The notes: generated by a model not told the origin, from the sequence alone. Counted from the first letter of the stretch, positions 41,425 to 53,035 are shown. The stretch: DNA of 64,000 bases from Glossina fuscipes (GCF_014805625.2 NW_023998417.1:613567-677566); one strand, 5' to 3'. Program-made: numbers and translations.

Positions 41425-42679
41425 GAAACTTATTAAATTTATTTTAAAAAAAATGTATATATTACAAATTTTTTTTCTTTCACTGAATAAATCTTCTAAC
41501 ACAGATTATCACAGAAACTGAAAGCCCTAGAGTTGGAAGCACAATTCCTATTAGTATTTACTTTCTTTTACTCAGTCATTTATTTATTTTTTTTTGTTTT
41601 ACTTTTTTTTGTAAATTCTCTGGAAATCCTTTTCTAAGTAAAAATTTCACAGCCCATCTATATAAAAGCGTAAGTATCCGGCGATTTTAAAATTTGAACT
41701 AAAGTAAGTAAAATAATATATATATCGAGAGAACTACATGTAAGTAAACTGAAAAGAGCGCATAAAAATTGAAAAATTTAATAAAAATTCCACGCTATAA
41801 AACTTCCCGGTTCATTTGCTCCTTTCTCCTTTCTTTTTGAACGCATTAAGATAAAAATGGCCACTGTAGCCGTTGCTGAAGATATAGTTGCCCATCATAT
41901 TATGCCCCAGGTGGATGATTTATCTCTCGGGACCGCAAAAAAAAAAAAATATTCACATTAGGCATGAGCTGCGGCCCTTGTGTCTCCACTTCTCCATTCT
42001 CTCCATTCCCTTTGCATAATTTCTAGCTTTTAAATAGAACCGAAGCAAAAATGCAAAGAACGCTACGAATCTGAAATTTGGAAATCAGCTCATCTAAAAA
42101 ATTCTATAATTGAAAAAAAGATTGATATTCATAAGATGATCAGGTTGTGTGTGTGTGTGTGTACAATTGTGAAATCAATTGGAGCAACGATTCGAACTTG
42201 ATTAAATGAGCTTATGATTCAAAAATTCCGGTAAATTTGCATCAACTTCGCTCAATTTCACTAATTGTATCATGATGCCTTCATTTGAAAATGCTATATA
42301 AGGCATCCTATAAAAGACAGAAAGTAATTTAACAATTGTCAATGAGAAAATGATCGAACTCTTATGAATATAATATTCTTTCTTGCTATTCTCATCTCTG
42401 CAATAAGGAAATCCATAACAGAGAATTTCAAATTATGCTTGTTCTTATTTGCAGGAAACTCTTACTCAACGGAACCATTCCATCAATTTTCCTTTAAAAC
42501 GTATCGTCCACCCACATAATTGACCCAAATAAAAACTGAATTAATCTTAAAATCATTTATAGAATACCAGAAATGAATCGACCAAACCATTTAGTTAATC
42601 AAAAATAAAAAAAGGAAATAAAAACTTGAAAAGCTCAATCTAATGTACTTTTTGGAGAATGCGCTGCCTGTAACTTAAT

Positions 42680-42704
42680 GCTACTCACGTAGAACGTGAG
42701 TAGC
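42680..42704. other. Perfect 11-bp inverted repeat (hairpin)
   Basis: GCTACTCACGT and its exact reverse complement ACGTGAGTAGC are separated by the three bases AGA. It is a conspicuous structure in otherwise AT-rich intergenic DNA. It is not followed by a T run and is not a known element. Function unknown. Confidence 0.75.
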
Positions 42705-45089
42705 GATTTAACCATTTAATAAAAATATTGACTCTGTATATATTATTTCACCAACAACATGGTGTAATCAAATAATCGTTCAAATCAAATTCATTTCCGT
42801 TTACATTTCAACCTAACGTCTTTATCGATAACTTTATATCTTTTACTTATGTTTATACGAAAGCATGAATGATTGTATGTATTAGTATCTATCATATCGT
42901 ATAGTAATTTATCCTTAAACACCTTGTGATATTTATTTATTGTACCCGAAACGAATTTCGTTAACTGAGGTAATCATATATCTTTAGATTTGCATTAAAT
43001 TTTTGATATTGGCAACTCTACACTTTGACAATTTCACAAGAAAACGCAAACAAAGAGAAACAAGCGAAATAAACTAATTGGGCAGAAGTATAGTTGAGAA
43101 CAAAAAGTATTAATAAATGATTTATATATAGAGTTAGTAAAAAAGAAAAATAAAAAAAAAAAACTTTTGCACACACTTCGAAAACATTGAAAATAGAGAA
43201 AAACTATGTAAAAGCATCGATGAAATGCTGTTTGTAAATATACAAAAGTGAGCGTAACGAGCAATTACACTCGATGTAGTGTATAGCATAGAAAAAAAAA
43301 AAAGTAAAAAAAATAAGATAAAAAAGAGAAAAAAAAAAAAGAAAGGAAAATCAAAGTGGTGTTAGCCACAGTGAAAAGGGTCGGAGCGCTAGTGCATTTT
43401 GTGCCATTTTTTCAGCGCATCAATATAAAGCGAATTATAAAAAGGAAAGAGAAGAATACAAAATAAATCGCTAGCGGACGTGAGAAAATCCAATTTTTCC
43501 AATTTCCATTGTGGATTTCGTACGAAAGGAAAGCTTTTTAGCGCGTAAATCCACTTTTTTACATATTTTCTTTTTCTTCCTTATCGTCATTAATAAATTG
43601 TAAGTATGTATCGTATTCCCTAAAATATATACATACGCATATATACCTACACATTCATTACCACCCCAAACTTTAACTACACACAATTTTCACCCACATT
43701 CATATACATATACATGTATAGTTTTAATCATCAAACGCGTTAAGAGTATCTAAAATTAAATACATACGTATGTAATAAATGTAACACATTAAAATGTATA
43801 TTTATATTATTTAGAAAGCGCGGGAACATATAACACTATAAGTTCAATTTCTTTTTTTATATTCAATTGCATACACAAGCATGCACATGTGCAAATACAA
43901 AATTGAATGCCACTAGAATTTGCTTTATACGATATTTTTTGTATCCACCGTATGTGATATTGCGTTGGTAAAATGCTTATAACAGCGCAGTTTGAATAGA
44001 ATATAAACACTTTTGATCAAACGGAATTGTACATAATTGGGTGTGTGTGTGTGTGCATGGTTAAATTCCAATTAGAAGTTTAAAACTAACATAATATCCT
44101 AGGAGTGTGAAGGTCTCTTTTTTTATTTCTTTATTTTTTATTATTACTCTCCACTCAGAATAGTTACACGAATCGACAGACCTGTGGGTCTACCTATAAT
44201 GAAGAAAGAACCATGAGTTGGATAAAGATGTGAAATTAACTTATTTACCTGCCTTGTTTATGTACTAACAAATTGTAAACGACTGAATCTTCCTTACATA
44301 TACGTTCCTATAGATGTACTAGATTGTGATAGACATTAAAAAATTTGCCCCAAAGTGAGTATCTTTCGTTTATCTTCTAAAACATATCACCAAAGGATTC
44401 AATGCATTAGATATGTCCTTCTGCTTACAGTTAAGACTGCGAAATGCATAGATGCTCATTACATACATGACATACACTTTTGATCATAGTAGGAATCTTA
44501 GCACATTTAATTCTCTTACTTGAAGTTAGTTGCGGTGACAAAGACTGAAATATATAATGTTTAAACTAGCCGTCGTTGATGGCCATGCAACAGGATAACA
44601 ATAGTAGGGAAACCTTTTTCCATATAATTTGTAAAAAATATTAAATTAAAACTTCACTAAAAAATTATGTTTATTTAAAGGTCGAGTCCAGAAAACTTCT
44701 TTTGATCACAACTGATGCATTCGCAATTCATTACATATTTTCCAATTGCTAGGCATTAACTTCAGGTGATAGGTTTGAAAAATTGAAATTTTAAATGGAT
44801 TTTTAAGTAAAAGTGATCAGGAGCTAAATATAAAGTAAAAACAATTTCGTTTTATTTGGAAGAATTAAATGATGGAAATTAAACACTGTCATGGACCAAC
44901 CAACTATTAAAAAATTGCATATTTTTTCATATATAAATAATTACTTCTCGTATGTTCAAAAGAACTGTCCCATCTGATCTATATTTATACGATACACCAT
45001 TTGTGATACAGGTTTCATTAAGTTAGTGGTTTTATTAGTTAGTAGGATCCACAAAGACTTAGGGTAAGCCCATCCATCAGGATCATTTT

Positions 45090-45265
45090 CTAAATCGATA
45101 TAAGCTTGTCTGTCCGTCTTTCCGTATTCAAGTTGCAGCTGCAATATTTTGATGAAATTTGGTACACTGATGTACTTTGGTCCAAGGGTGAACGCTATTG
45201 AAAATGGTTTGTATCCACTTTTTCGGCCACTTCCCATAGAACGCCCTATTCTGAAAAGTCGTTAT
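45090..45265 (+). repeat. Dispersed repeat family, copy 4
   Basis: The blocks here are CTTGTCTGTCCGTCTTTCCG, GATGAAATTTGGTACACTGA, ATTGAAAATGGT, CCACTTCCCATAGAACGCCC and AAAAGTCGTTATATGG. The 93-codon minus-strand open frame across it is just the repeat read backwards. Confidence 0.6.
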
Positions 45266-46656
45266 ATGGAAAAAAAAATGCAAAGTTCATAATTTCTCGG
45301 CAAAAATGGCTAAGTAATAGTATTTAGGCATTATAAATTGATGTGAAATGTTCGCACCGTCTGGGGCAATTTTCCGAACACCCTCTTATATAACCACTTC
45401 TGCCGAAACTAAAGCTTTAAATGATAAAAAGGTCAAATATCCAAAATTTCATAGTGAAAAGTAACTCATACGAGTAAATTGGCAAAGAAATCTACCTCAT
45501 AGGATTTCGACCTCGTAGGTCTATATAAAGGATTCTCACGAAACGTATATGCCTTATATGCCAAAAAAGCCTAATTGCTATTTATTTTTTTTTTTTGTAA
45601 TGAAAATTTGCTCATGATAACAATTAAATGAAAAAATTACACGAACCCCATTTGAACCATGCGGATCTACTTCTTCTTCCACTTCACAAAAAATATCTGG
45701 TAACATCTTAATAATTCATAGGAGCGTTTCAGCAAAAAGAATTAACGGTATACAATACGGATCACATAGGTCTATATAGGCGTTATTACGAAAGGCGAAC
45801 TCTTATATGCAGAAAAAGTCTATCCTTGAAATATGCGGACTTTCATGACAATTATGGCTTTGCATGAAAACATTGTGTACTTTTCATGTGTAAACAATGC
45901 TATATTATCATCAAAACGAGCAAATAATTCTGTTAGGCGAAGTAATGTAGTCGTCGGCCGGCTATATAATCTTGCTTGTTTTAACATCATTTTAAAATGC
46001 CGAAACACTTAGCGTTTGTTGCTTAGTGTTTGTTTTAAAGTTTTTGCAGTTGTTTCTTATATAACTAGTTCGTAAGGAGAATGATCGCAAAGATGAGTCG
46101 ATCCAATCAATTTTCAGTAGACTTCTACCGTGAGTCAGAACACGTTAGTGCAGCAAATTTCGTTAAAAAAATATCTAAAAAATTAGAGTAAGTTAATTGC
46201 AAACGTAAGACAGACAGATTTAAATCGATTCGGATAATAATTCTGATAAAACGAGGTTAGGTTGACTTTCGATCATGTAAGAATTAAGTTTCTTGCTTTA
46301 AAGTGCTATAGAGAGGACACATAATCAGATTTGTTAACGAATTGTTGTTTATAATGATCCCTGAGGCGAAATAAATATGATCACATGAGTAAGCTGTTAC
46401 TAAAAGGCAACGTACACATTAGCACACACTCTTTGACCGAAGTGTAACATAGTTAATATAAAGTATATCTAGAGAGTAAATTTTAGATAATAGAATAAGC
46501 ATAACAAGAACGGTAATAAAGTGTAGGATCATCATCCAAGATTTTTACAAAAAACCTTTAGGTAACTTTTCGCTAAATGTGAACATAGGTGAAAAGAAAA
46601 TTCCAGAAGAAAAATCGAGAACGCTATTGCAAGAGACTGACTCGCTCTATAAGCTT

Positions 46657-46678
46657 ATCGCGCTCCCAATAGCGCGAT
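46657..46678. other. Perfect 8-bp GC-rich hairpin
   Basis: ATCGCGCT and AGCGCGAT are exact reverse complements separated by CCCAAT. The structure lies about 0.8 kb upstream of the K2P coding exon. Function unknown. Confidence 0.6.
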
Positions 46679-47542
46679 TTGAGAACTACTGCCTCTCGGA
46701 AAATATTTATTAAAAATATAAAAAAAATAATTTTTGCGTTTCTTTCGCTGTAGCGCTAAAGAAACTTGAAGATAAATCAAACTTGTTTAATGCATTTTCA
46801 TTGTCTTGATAGAAACGTAAACAACAACAAACGAATAAATAATTCGATTATATCGTGAAAGAGATGTGCGGCGGTTTAGATCCATTTTATCTCTCTTAGA
46901 GCGTGCAAATCAAGCGGAAAATGTAAACAAAAATAATTATATCTCTGCGTTGTCTCTTGTTGTTTCTTTCCAATCAAGTAAATAATTTTCAATAGATTAT
47001 TATTTGAATGAATAAATGAATGAATGAATAAATGTATATTTGGAAAATTCATTTTAGTTGTTTTTTTTTTTTTTTTTTTTTTTTTTTATATAGCTTCTTT
47101 AGAGCTCAAAGATCGGCATCGTTTTTAGGAATAGCAAAAGATATTGAGAGCATAGTTATATAGTTTTATAGCGGCCGCCAGTACATTGGGCTTCGTAAAG
47201 CACATAAGATGCTAGCGTTGTAAAGCGCGCGCTATATTGAAAAACAAAAAACTTATTTTTAGAATTATCGCGCACATGTAGAGAAATAAAAATCGGATTT
47301 CTACTTAAAATTCCTTAATATAAATAGGTTAACATTTAAATTAATAAAAAAAAAAATAAAAATAAAAATAAAAACAAAAAAAAAATACGTGATTTTAATT
47401 AAATTTATATACATATTTGCATATAAAACAAAAAATATATTTGAAAAAGAAATTTCGAAATTTTTATTCAGACAAAGTGTCTGCTGGTGGTCAACCTTAT
47501 ATAATACGTGATAATTGTTATCCATGCTGTGAAAAGATAATA

Positions 47543-48685
47543 ATGGTAAAATCACAGAAAAATTCTCAGCGCAATAGTCGTGCCGGCTCGCCAAATTCAT
47601 CCTCGACGCCTAGTAATCAACCACGTAAACGTTTTAAACGTTGTTGTCGCAATTTTGTAACATTTATGTGCACTCAAGTCGGTGTCGGCGCGTTAATCGT
47701 ATTTTATGCCATTTGCGGTGCCCTATCATTCCAATATATCGAATGCCAATATAAGGATAAAACCGCCGCGGAAATGATAGAGCTACGGCACAGTTGTTCA
47801 CAAGAATTATGGATTATTACCGAAAAATTCAATACATTCGATAAACCGCAATGGGTTAATGATACAGATATGGTATTGCGGCAATATCAATTGCAACTTG
47901 TTGCCCTTATTAAACGAGGCTATGGTGGTAGAACACCGCAACAAATTTGGTCTTTTCCCGCTGCCCTAATGTTTTGTCTATCGGTCATTACAATGATAGG
48001 TTATGGCAATATGGTACCACGTACGCCATGGGGTAAAGGTTTCACAGTTATTTACGCAACATTTGGTATACCATTGTATATATTGTATTTTCTGAATATG
48101 GGCAAAGTGTTGGCGCGTTCCTTCAAATTCCTTTATCGCAGTTTGCACGAATGCACACAAGATCGTTCAATCGATAATCGTTTGGATGCGTTAGAAAGTG
48201 GCATGCAGCGCAAGAAAATCATTGTGCCATCGACGGCTTGCTTATGGGTTATTATATTTTACATATTAACCGGTACGATAATGTTTGCCAATTGGGAGAA
48301 ATGGTCGTTTTTAAATTCGTTTTATTTTTGCATGACTTCGTTGTGTAAAATTGGTTTCGGTGATTTTGTACCGGGCGCTTCGTTAGTTACGCCATCCGAT
48401 ATTAACGCTGCAACGCAAAAAATGAAAGAAGATTCCACAGCCGATCTAAACGAAGTTTCCGAATTGCAATTGATTACCGATCAGAATTCGAAATTGGCGA
48501 TTAATTTTATTTATATGCTGATTGGTATGGGCTTAGTAGCCATGTGTTATAATCTAATGCGTGAAGAGGTGCGTGTTAAACTTAAAGAAATGAAAGAAGA
48601 CACTAAACTATGTTTAGAAGATACTCGTACACGATTCGTAGGTTGTTGTGGTCAACGGAATTCCCGTGAAGATGATTACTATTAA
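47543..48685 (+). CDS. Two-pore-domain potassium (K2P) channel with atypical selectivity filters
   Basis: The 380-residue protein is an integral plasma-membrane K2P subunit by topology: TM1 about 43-66, first pore loop with filter T150-M-I-G-Y-G-N, TM2 about 167-190, TM3 about 227-249, second pore loop with filter C268-K-I-G-F-G-D, and TM4 about 317-338. The extracellular loop between TM1 and P1 is long, as in the family. K2P dimers normally carry background K+ current. Here the filter threonine just before I-G-Y/F-G is Met in P1 and Lys in P2, which is not typical and could abolish or change conduction. The ATG at 47543 begins MVKSQKNSQR. An acceptor at 47471 leaves the frame open upstream of this ATG, so a longer N-terminus (...IIRDNCYPCCEKII) cannot be excluded. 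The loop between P2 and TM4 is also long (about 40 residues). I do not assign a specific fly orthologue. Confidence 0.85.
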   Translation: MVKSQKNSQRNSRAGSPNSSSTPSNQPRKRFKRCCRNFVTFMCTQVGVGALIVFYAICGALSFQYIECQYKDKTAAEMIELRHSCSQELWIITEKFNTFDKPQWVNDTDMVLRQYQLQLVALIKRGYGGRTPQQIWSFPAALMFCLSVITMIGYGNMVPRTPWGKGFTVIYATFGIPLYILYFLNMGKVLARSFKFLYRSLHECTQDRSIDNRLDALESGMQRKKIIVPSTACLWVIIFYILTGTIMFANWEKWSFLNSFYFCMTSLCKIGFGDFVPGASLVTPSDINAATQKMKEDSTADLNEVSELQLITDQNSKLAINFIYMLIGMGLVAMCYNLMREEVRVKLKEMKEDTKLCLEDTRTRFVGCCGQRNSREDDYY

Positions 48686-49169
48686 TAACAAGTGTTAGAG
48701 AAGTTTTTTTTTTTTTTTTTTCCATTTAATTATAAACAAAAGAAATAAACAAAAAAAAAAAAAATAATAATAATAATTTTCTATAAAATCCAAATAAGTG
48801 TAAAAAATAAATTAAAAAAATAAAAAGTTTCTGTGCATTTTTATCCATTACGTTGCATATAATTAAAATTTCCGTTATTAATATATATATAAATATTCAA
48901 TCAGCCGTTGATTAGTGTACTCATCGATATAAAGAAAAATAATTAAATCGCTATAATATTTATTGCTATCATTGATCGGAACAAACATAAATATGTGTTC
49001 ATAAGTGCGTATTTTGTGTGTATGCAGTGTGCGTGTGTGTATGTATGTGTGTGTAGAAAATATATTTACAATACAGGAGTAGTGATAAGAGCACTTGTAA
49101 ATACTCTATAGAACGATTATTGCTGCTGCTATTGTTGTTGTTGTTGTTGTTGTTCTTGTATATTGCAAA
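48686..49169 (+). promoter_or_regulatory. Short intergenic region between K2P and C2orf69 homologue
   Basis: This 484-base spacer must hold the 3' end of the K2P transcript and the promoter of the next gene. AATAAA lies at 48744-48749, 59 bases after the K2P stop. CATCGATA at 48922-48929 is one base from the fly DRE motif (TATCGATA), which is typical of housekeeping promoters. A TTG tract at about 49134-49153 is probably 5'UTR. All assignments are by motif only. Confidence 0.3.
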
Positions 49170-52100
49170 ATGAAGCTACCATCAGTGAATATAAGTCGAA
49201 TAAGGTGCGTGTATGTAGTATTTATTTAGTCTTTGGCTATCAAAATGTAGACGATTATGCGATGAAAAGTGCAATCGTATAAGACTCAGATTTCTATTTA
49301 ATTAGGACGCAAAAAAAAAAAATATAATTGGAAAGTAGAATCGGGAGAGAGAGAGAGAGAAAGAGAGAGAAATAAAGAGGGCTATTTTCTCCTTTTTTCG
49401 TTGGTCTCCAATGTGGATTCATACAAAAAAAAATATATACAGACTTGATCAAATTATTACGTGTAGCTCAGTTCCGTCCCCATATTTCGCTGATATGCAC
49501 AAGTCCAAATGTTATGGTCAGAGAAGGCGGACTGATTGTTAAACATCCGACACCACTTCGCCAAAGATTGCTCTTTACGTATCTTCGCCATAAAACATCG
49601 AAAATTATATCTTATCCCTTATATATAAGAAGGGATACCAAAGCGTACTAGTCCAAGCGTGCTAAGGCGAATTAATTTCCCAGCTTCCAATTTTGGACTG
49701 ATTTTCATTACAAAATAATAAAAGCGGGACTTGGACGCTTCATAAATGAAATTCATTTAATAAGCCAAAAGTCTACTTATTTCCTACCAGCACTACAGCA
49801 GTACAGGTCATATTAAATTTGTGCAAACGTATGTAAAAAACACAAAAAGACTTCGGGTGAACAATTCTTAACAAATAGATTGATTCAGAAGAAAAGGCTT
49901 ACAAATTGTTTTAAGCATGTCCGTCCGTACTACCGTCTAATATCCGCCCTTGTACACGTCATATGCTACCTTTTTAAACATTTTGATGCAAATGTGGTAC
50001 ACTGTCGAAAATGTTACTGAAACTGGGTGGCGATCCGTTTCCAAAAAAAAAAACTACTCCATAAAAACTTTCTTACCAAACCGAAGCATTTATACGAGAA
50101 GAAGGTCGAACAATATAATATAGATATTGAGAAGAAGAAGAAACAGTACCAACCTACACCCTGTAAAAATAGTTACGCTCTCTCTCTCTCTTGAAAGATT
50201 TTCAATGTTAATGCAGACTCCTAATAATTTCAAGATTTATAAAAAAATATGAAAAGTTGGTCTAAGATATTAATATAAATTTCAAAACAACAAACTTGAA
50301 AAATTTGATTTGAAGATTTTAGAATCAAATCGGTAGATATGTATGCTTGAACGTCAAGGTTGAATTTCGAAATTCTTGTTTCAGGGTAAAATTGGAAATA
50401 TTTTTTCAACTGCGCGAACGATTCACGAACTTTGAGGTAATGCTTGGTGGCAGTTCTGATCGTTTATGCACACCAAGCACATCGGCTGGTCCGTTTCGAA
50501 TATTTTCTGTAGCTGGCTTTCAAAATCGAGCCAATGATATTGTCTATTGCCCACCAATCATCAGACAACCAACGCAAAATGTTGAAGATTCAACAGCTGT
50601 TGTTTATTTCGGCGGTGATGTTCAGGTAAAATTATTTATTGTTTTTTTTTTTTTTTATTATTTGATTATTTGATGATTTGTGTTGTCGTCACATTTTTTT
50701 TTTTTAATTTATAATAAATTCTAGGATTTTCCGGAAAGCATGGAAACAAATCGCGATAGTCGCGGTTACATGAAATATAATTTAGAGAATTCAGCCATAC
50801 TCTTGCGTGAAGCATTTCCAAGGTCTCATATTATAGTTGTTCGTCCAGTAAGGTTAGTATACATATATATATATATATATATATGAATTTCTTTACAATA
50901 AATTTCAATTCTGTTTATATTTACATACATATCATTGCAGAATGGAATTCAAGACGTTTAGTTGTTTTGATAATTTTGTACGCGGCAATAACGCGGGTGT
51001 GCCAGATCACACGCCTATGAATCATGCATTGCAGCATTTGGAAAAGTATTGAGAAATATGATTTTGTGAAAGAAAAATCTTTTCAAAATTTCAAAATTTG
51101 TTTTTCATTGTTAGATTACTGCAAAATTTATCGCAACGGTTAATATCGATACCCGAGAATGAGATATTGCATCAAGCCGCTCAAGCGGCTGCCGCCGCTG
51201 CCGCTGTGGCTGCGGCCGCGGCTGCTGCTGCCCTGGTTTCGTCAACTCTAACAAACGCTAGTACAGATACTTCCTCCACGTCTTCTACGAATACTTGTGA
51301 TAGTAATCAAGAAATGGATATAGATATATTACAAGTAATTACCTTTTTTTTATTTTTTTTTTTTTAATCATTATAATATAATCACGCTTTACACGTCTTT
51401 TTCAGGTTCAGGAAAATGTAACAGTTGACGCTGATGGCGCTGTTGTCTTTTCACCGGCTTCAACAGGTGGCAATAGAGGTTCGAATAGTGAATCCGTTCA
51501 ATCGTCGACTGATGCTGATGCTTTAGTTGCTGCGCAAGCAACAGCCACCACCGCTGCTGCAACCAATGCAGGTCAACAACAAAATGTTACTCAGCCAAAC
51601 AATGATAATATACAACATTTTAATAGTACTAACAATGAGCCTTTAACAGCACAGTCTCAGCAAGTGCAACAACAATCATCATCATCATCATCGTCATCAT
51701 CATCATCATCTGCCATAGCGAATAATCATCACCAGCAATGCAATCAAACGAACAATAATCCTTTGTGGTGGCGTGAAAATCTAAACTTGGACAAATCCAA
51801 ATTAATATTGATTGGTTTCAGCAAGGGTTGTGTCGTTCTCAATCAAGTGAGTCTGCAAAACAAAAATAAACGGTGTAAAAATCGTTACAAGTTTCACAAA
51901 ATTTTTCCATTTTCCATTTTATATCCACCGCATCAAATATATATAGTAAACCATTTAAAGGTTTGAATGATCGAAGTTTATTATTGTTGATATGTCCGCG
52001 TCCGAATGCATGCATGTATAGAAAGAACACTGTATTTAATAATAAATTCTTCCGTTTCCTAGTCGTTGCGTTAAATTCTGTAAATCAACTGAAGAAAACC

Positions 52101-53035
52101 AAGCTCCTTAATATTATTTTCATTAATGTTGTGTTCCTAATGCATTACATTAGTCCGTCTATCCATCAAGGATTACTCGTAATTTACTTATGTCACGTGG
52201 GAAGTTCCCTAAAGAAAGCTTTCTCAACATTATACCGCAACCAACCAAATTATAATTGTGCAAGGTGTTTGATGAAACACCTCGTGGTGGTTATAAAAAG
52301 ATTCGGTTTTCATACGAATTTTATTTTATTTTTGATGTTTTACAGCAACTTATAAAGTGTAACGATAATAATAATTTTCATTGCAGTTTATTTATGAGTT
52401 TCATTACTTGAAAACTTTGACACCCGATGACAGTACAATGATACGTTTATTGTCACGTATAAAAGACATGTACTGGCTGGATGGCGGTCATGGCGGCCAG
52501 AAAAACACATGGATAACATCGAGAAGTCTGTTGGAGACTTTAACTAGAATAGGTCGGTAAACAATATTTTTTGTTTTTAATTTAATTATTGAGATTTGAA
52601 TTTCTTTGTTTTTTTTTTTTTGTTTTTCGAGGTATGAATATTCATGTTCATTTAACACCGTATCAAGTGCAAGATGATCGTCGTCCTTGGATACGTAAAG
52701 AAGAAAAGATTTTTACTGATCTTTTAAGACGTTTAGGTGCTAATATAACGCGTCATTTACATTATGACAGTCAAACGGCCAATTTAATGACACATTTTGA
52801 GGTCTTGCAGGCCTTCTGTCAGCATATACATAATCAAAATCAACAGCAACAACAACAGCAGCAGCAACCGCAATCAACAGGACAGCAATCACAGCAAACG
52901 CAGCAGCAGCAGCAGCAACAGCAACAGCAGCAACAGCAGCAACACCAAACAAGTCAAAGCTCCTCTTCGCCAGCGCAGAATGCACAGAATAACGAAAAAC
53001 ATCAACAGACAGCAATAGTACGCGAAGAAAAGTGA
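49170..53035 (+). CDS. C2orf69-family alpha/beta-hydrolase-fold protein (eight exons)
   Basis: The exons are 49170-49204, 50385-50625, 50725-50852, 50941-51045, 51115-51334, 51406-51846, 52387-52552 and 52632-53035. All junctions are GT-AG and keep the frame, giving 579 residues. It is recognised by segments shared with human C2orf69: YFGGDVQ, REAFPRSHIIVVRPVRM, FSCFDNFVRGNN, LIGFSKGCVVLNQ, MYWLDGGHGGQKNTW and HVHLTPYQV. GFSKG (Ser382) is a nucleophile elbow as in serine hydrolases. Human C2orf69 acts in mitochondria and its loss causes a severe mitochondrial disease; the substrate is unknown. The basic, acid-poor start MKLPSVNISRIRVKL could be a mitochondrial signal (inference). The fly protein is longer than the human one (about 385 residues) because of Ala-, Ser- and Gln-rich inserts in exons 5, 6 and 8. 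The 35-base first exon is supported by an exact phase match across the first intron. The frame continues open after the TGA (separate entry). Confidence 0.85.
49205..50384 (+). other. First intron of C2orf69 homologue
   Basis: The intron runs from donor GTGCGT to acceptor TTGTTTCAG. It contains a GA-rich tract (about 49347-49372), a decayed copy of the dispersed repeat (49915-50060) and poly(A) runs. A 68-codon open frame at 49445-49651 has no recognisable domain and is not called. Confidence 0.75.
49915..50060 (+). repeat. Dispersed repeat family, decayed copy 5
   Basis: The copy carries GCATGTCCGTCCGTACTACC, then GATGCAAATGTGGTACACTG, CGAAAATGTTACTGAAACTG and GGCGATCCGTTTCC, in the same order as copy 4. 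The closing blocks are lost. Confidence 0.45.
51847..52386 (+). other. Intron 6 of C2orf69 homologue
   Basis: This is a 540-base intron with donor GTGAGT and acceptor TTTTCATTGCAG. The open frames inside it (51963-52355 and the tail of 51664-51966) are intronic and have no domain. Confidence 0.8.

Larger units (their letters stand above)
31677..43260 (+). other. 3'UTR of fru type C, then intergenic DNA
   Basis: No coding region is recognised. The beginning should be fru 3'UTR, whose end cannot be fixed by eye. It contains CA/TA tracts (31736-31800), many poly(A/T) blocks, an AAT tract (about 32672-32694), a dispersed repeat with tandem duplication (37861-38346), a reverse-oriented pyrimidine-block repeat (39430-39560), a GA tract (40116-40137), a GT tract (42145-42162) and a perfect hairpin (42680-42704). 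An unidentified minus-strand open frame is listed separately (34766-35176). Confidence 0.55.
43261..47471 (+). promoter_or_regulatory. Upstream region of K2P gene, with possible non-coding first exon
   Basis: No coding exon is recognised. A stretch of less repetitive sequence at about 43370-43599 ends in the strong donor GTAAGT (from 43600). It could be a non-coding first exon spliced to the acceptor TTTTTATTCAG ending at 47471, but this is inference only. The region also holds a dispersed repeat copy (45090-45265), a GT tract (44040-44055), a perfect 8-bp hairpin (46657-46678) and a T run (about 47060-47088). Confidence 0.3.

Noticed and set aside
44956..45237. 93-codon minus-strand frame
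   Set aside because: It is the dispersed repeat copy 4 read on the reverse strand; the same blocks appear elsewhere without an open frame.
47417..47542. Upstream ATG at 47417 as the K2P start
   Set aside because: It lies before the acceptor TTTTTATTCAG ending at 47471, so it is probably intronic. 47543 is preferred, though extra N-terminal coding from 47472 remains possible.
50347..50384. ATG at 50347 as the start of the C2orf69 homologue
   Set aside because: It precedes the acceptor at 50384. An upstream exon at 49170-49204 joins in exact phase and gives a better start.
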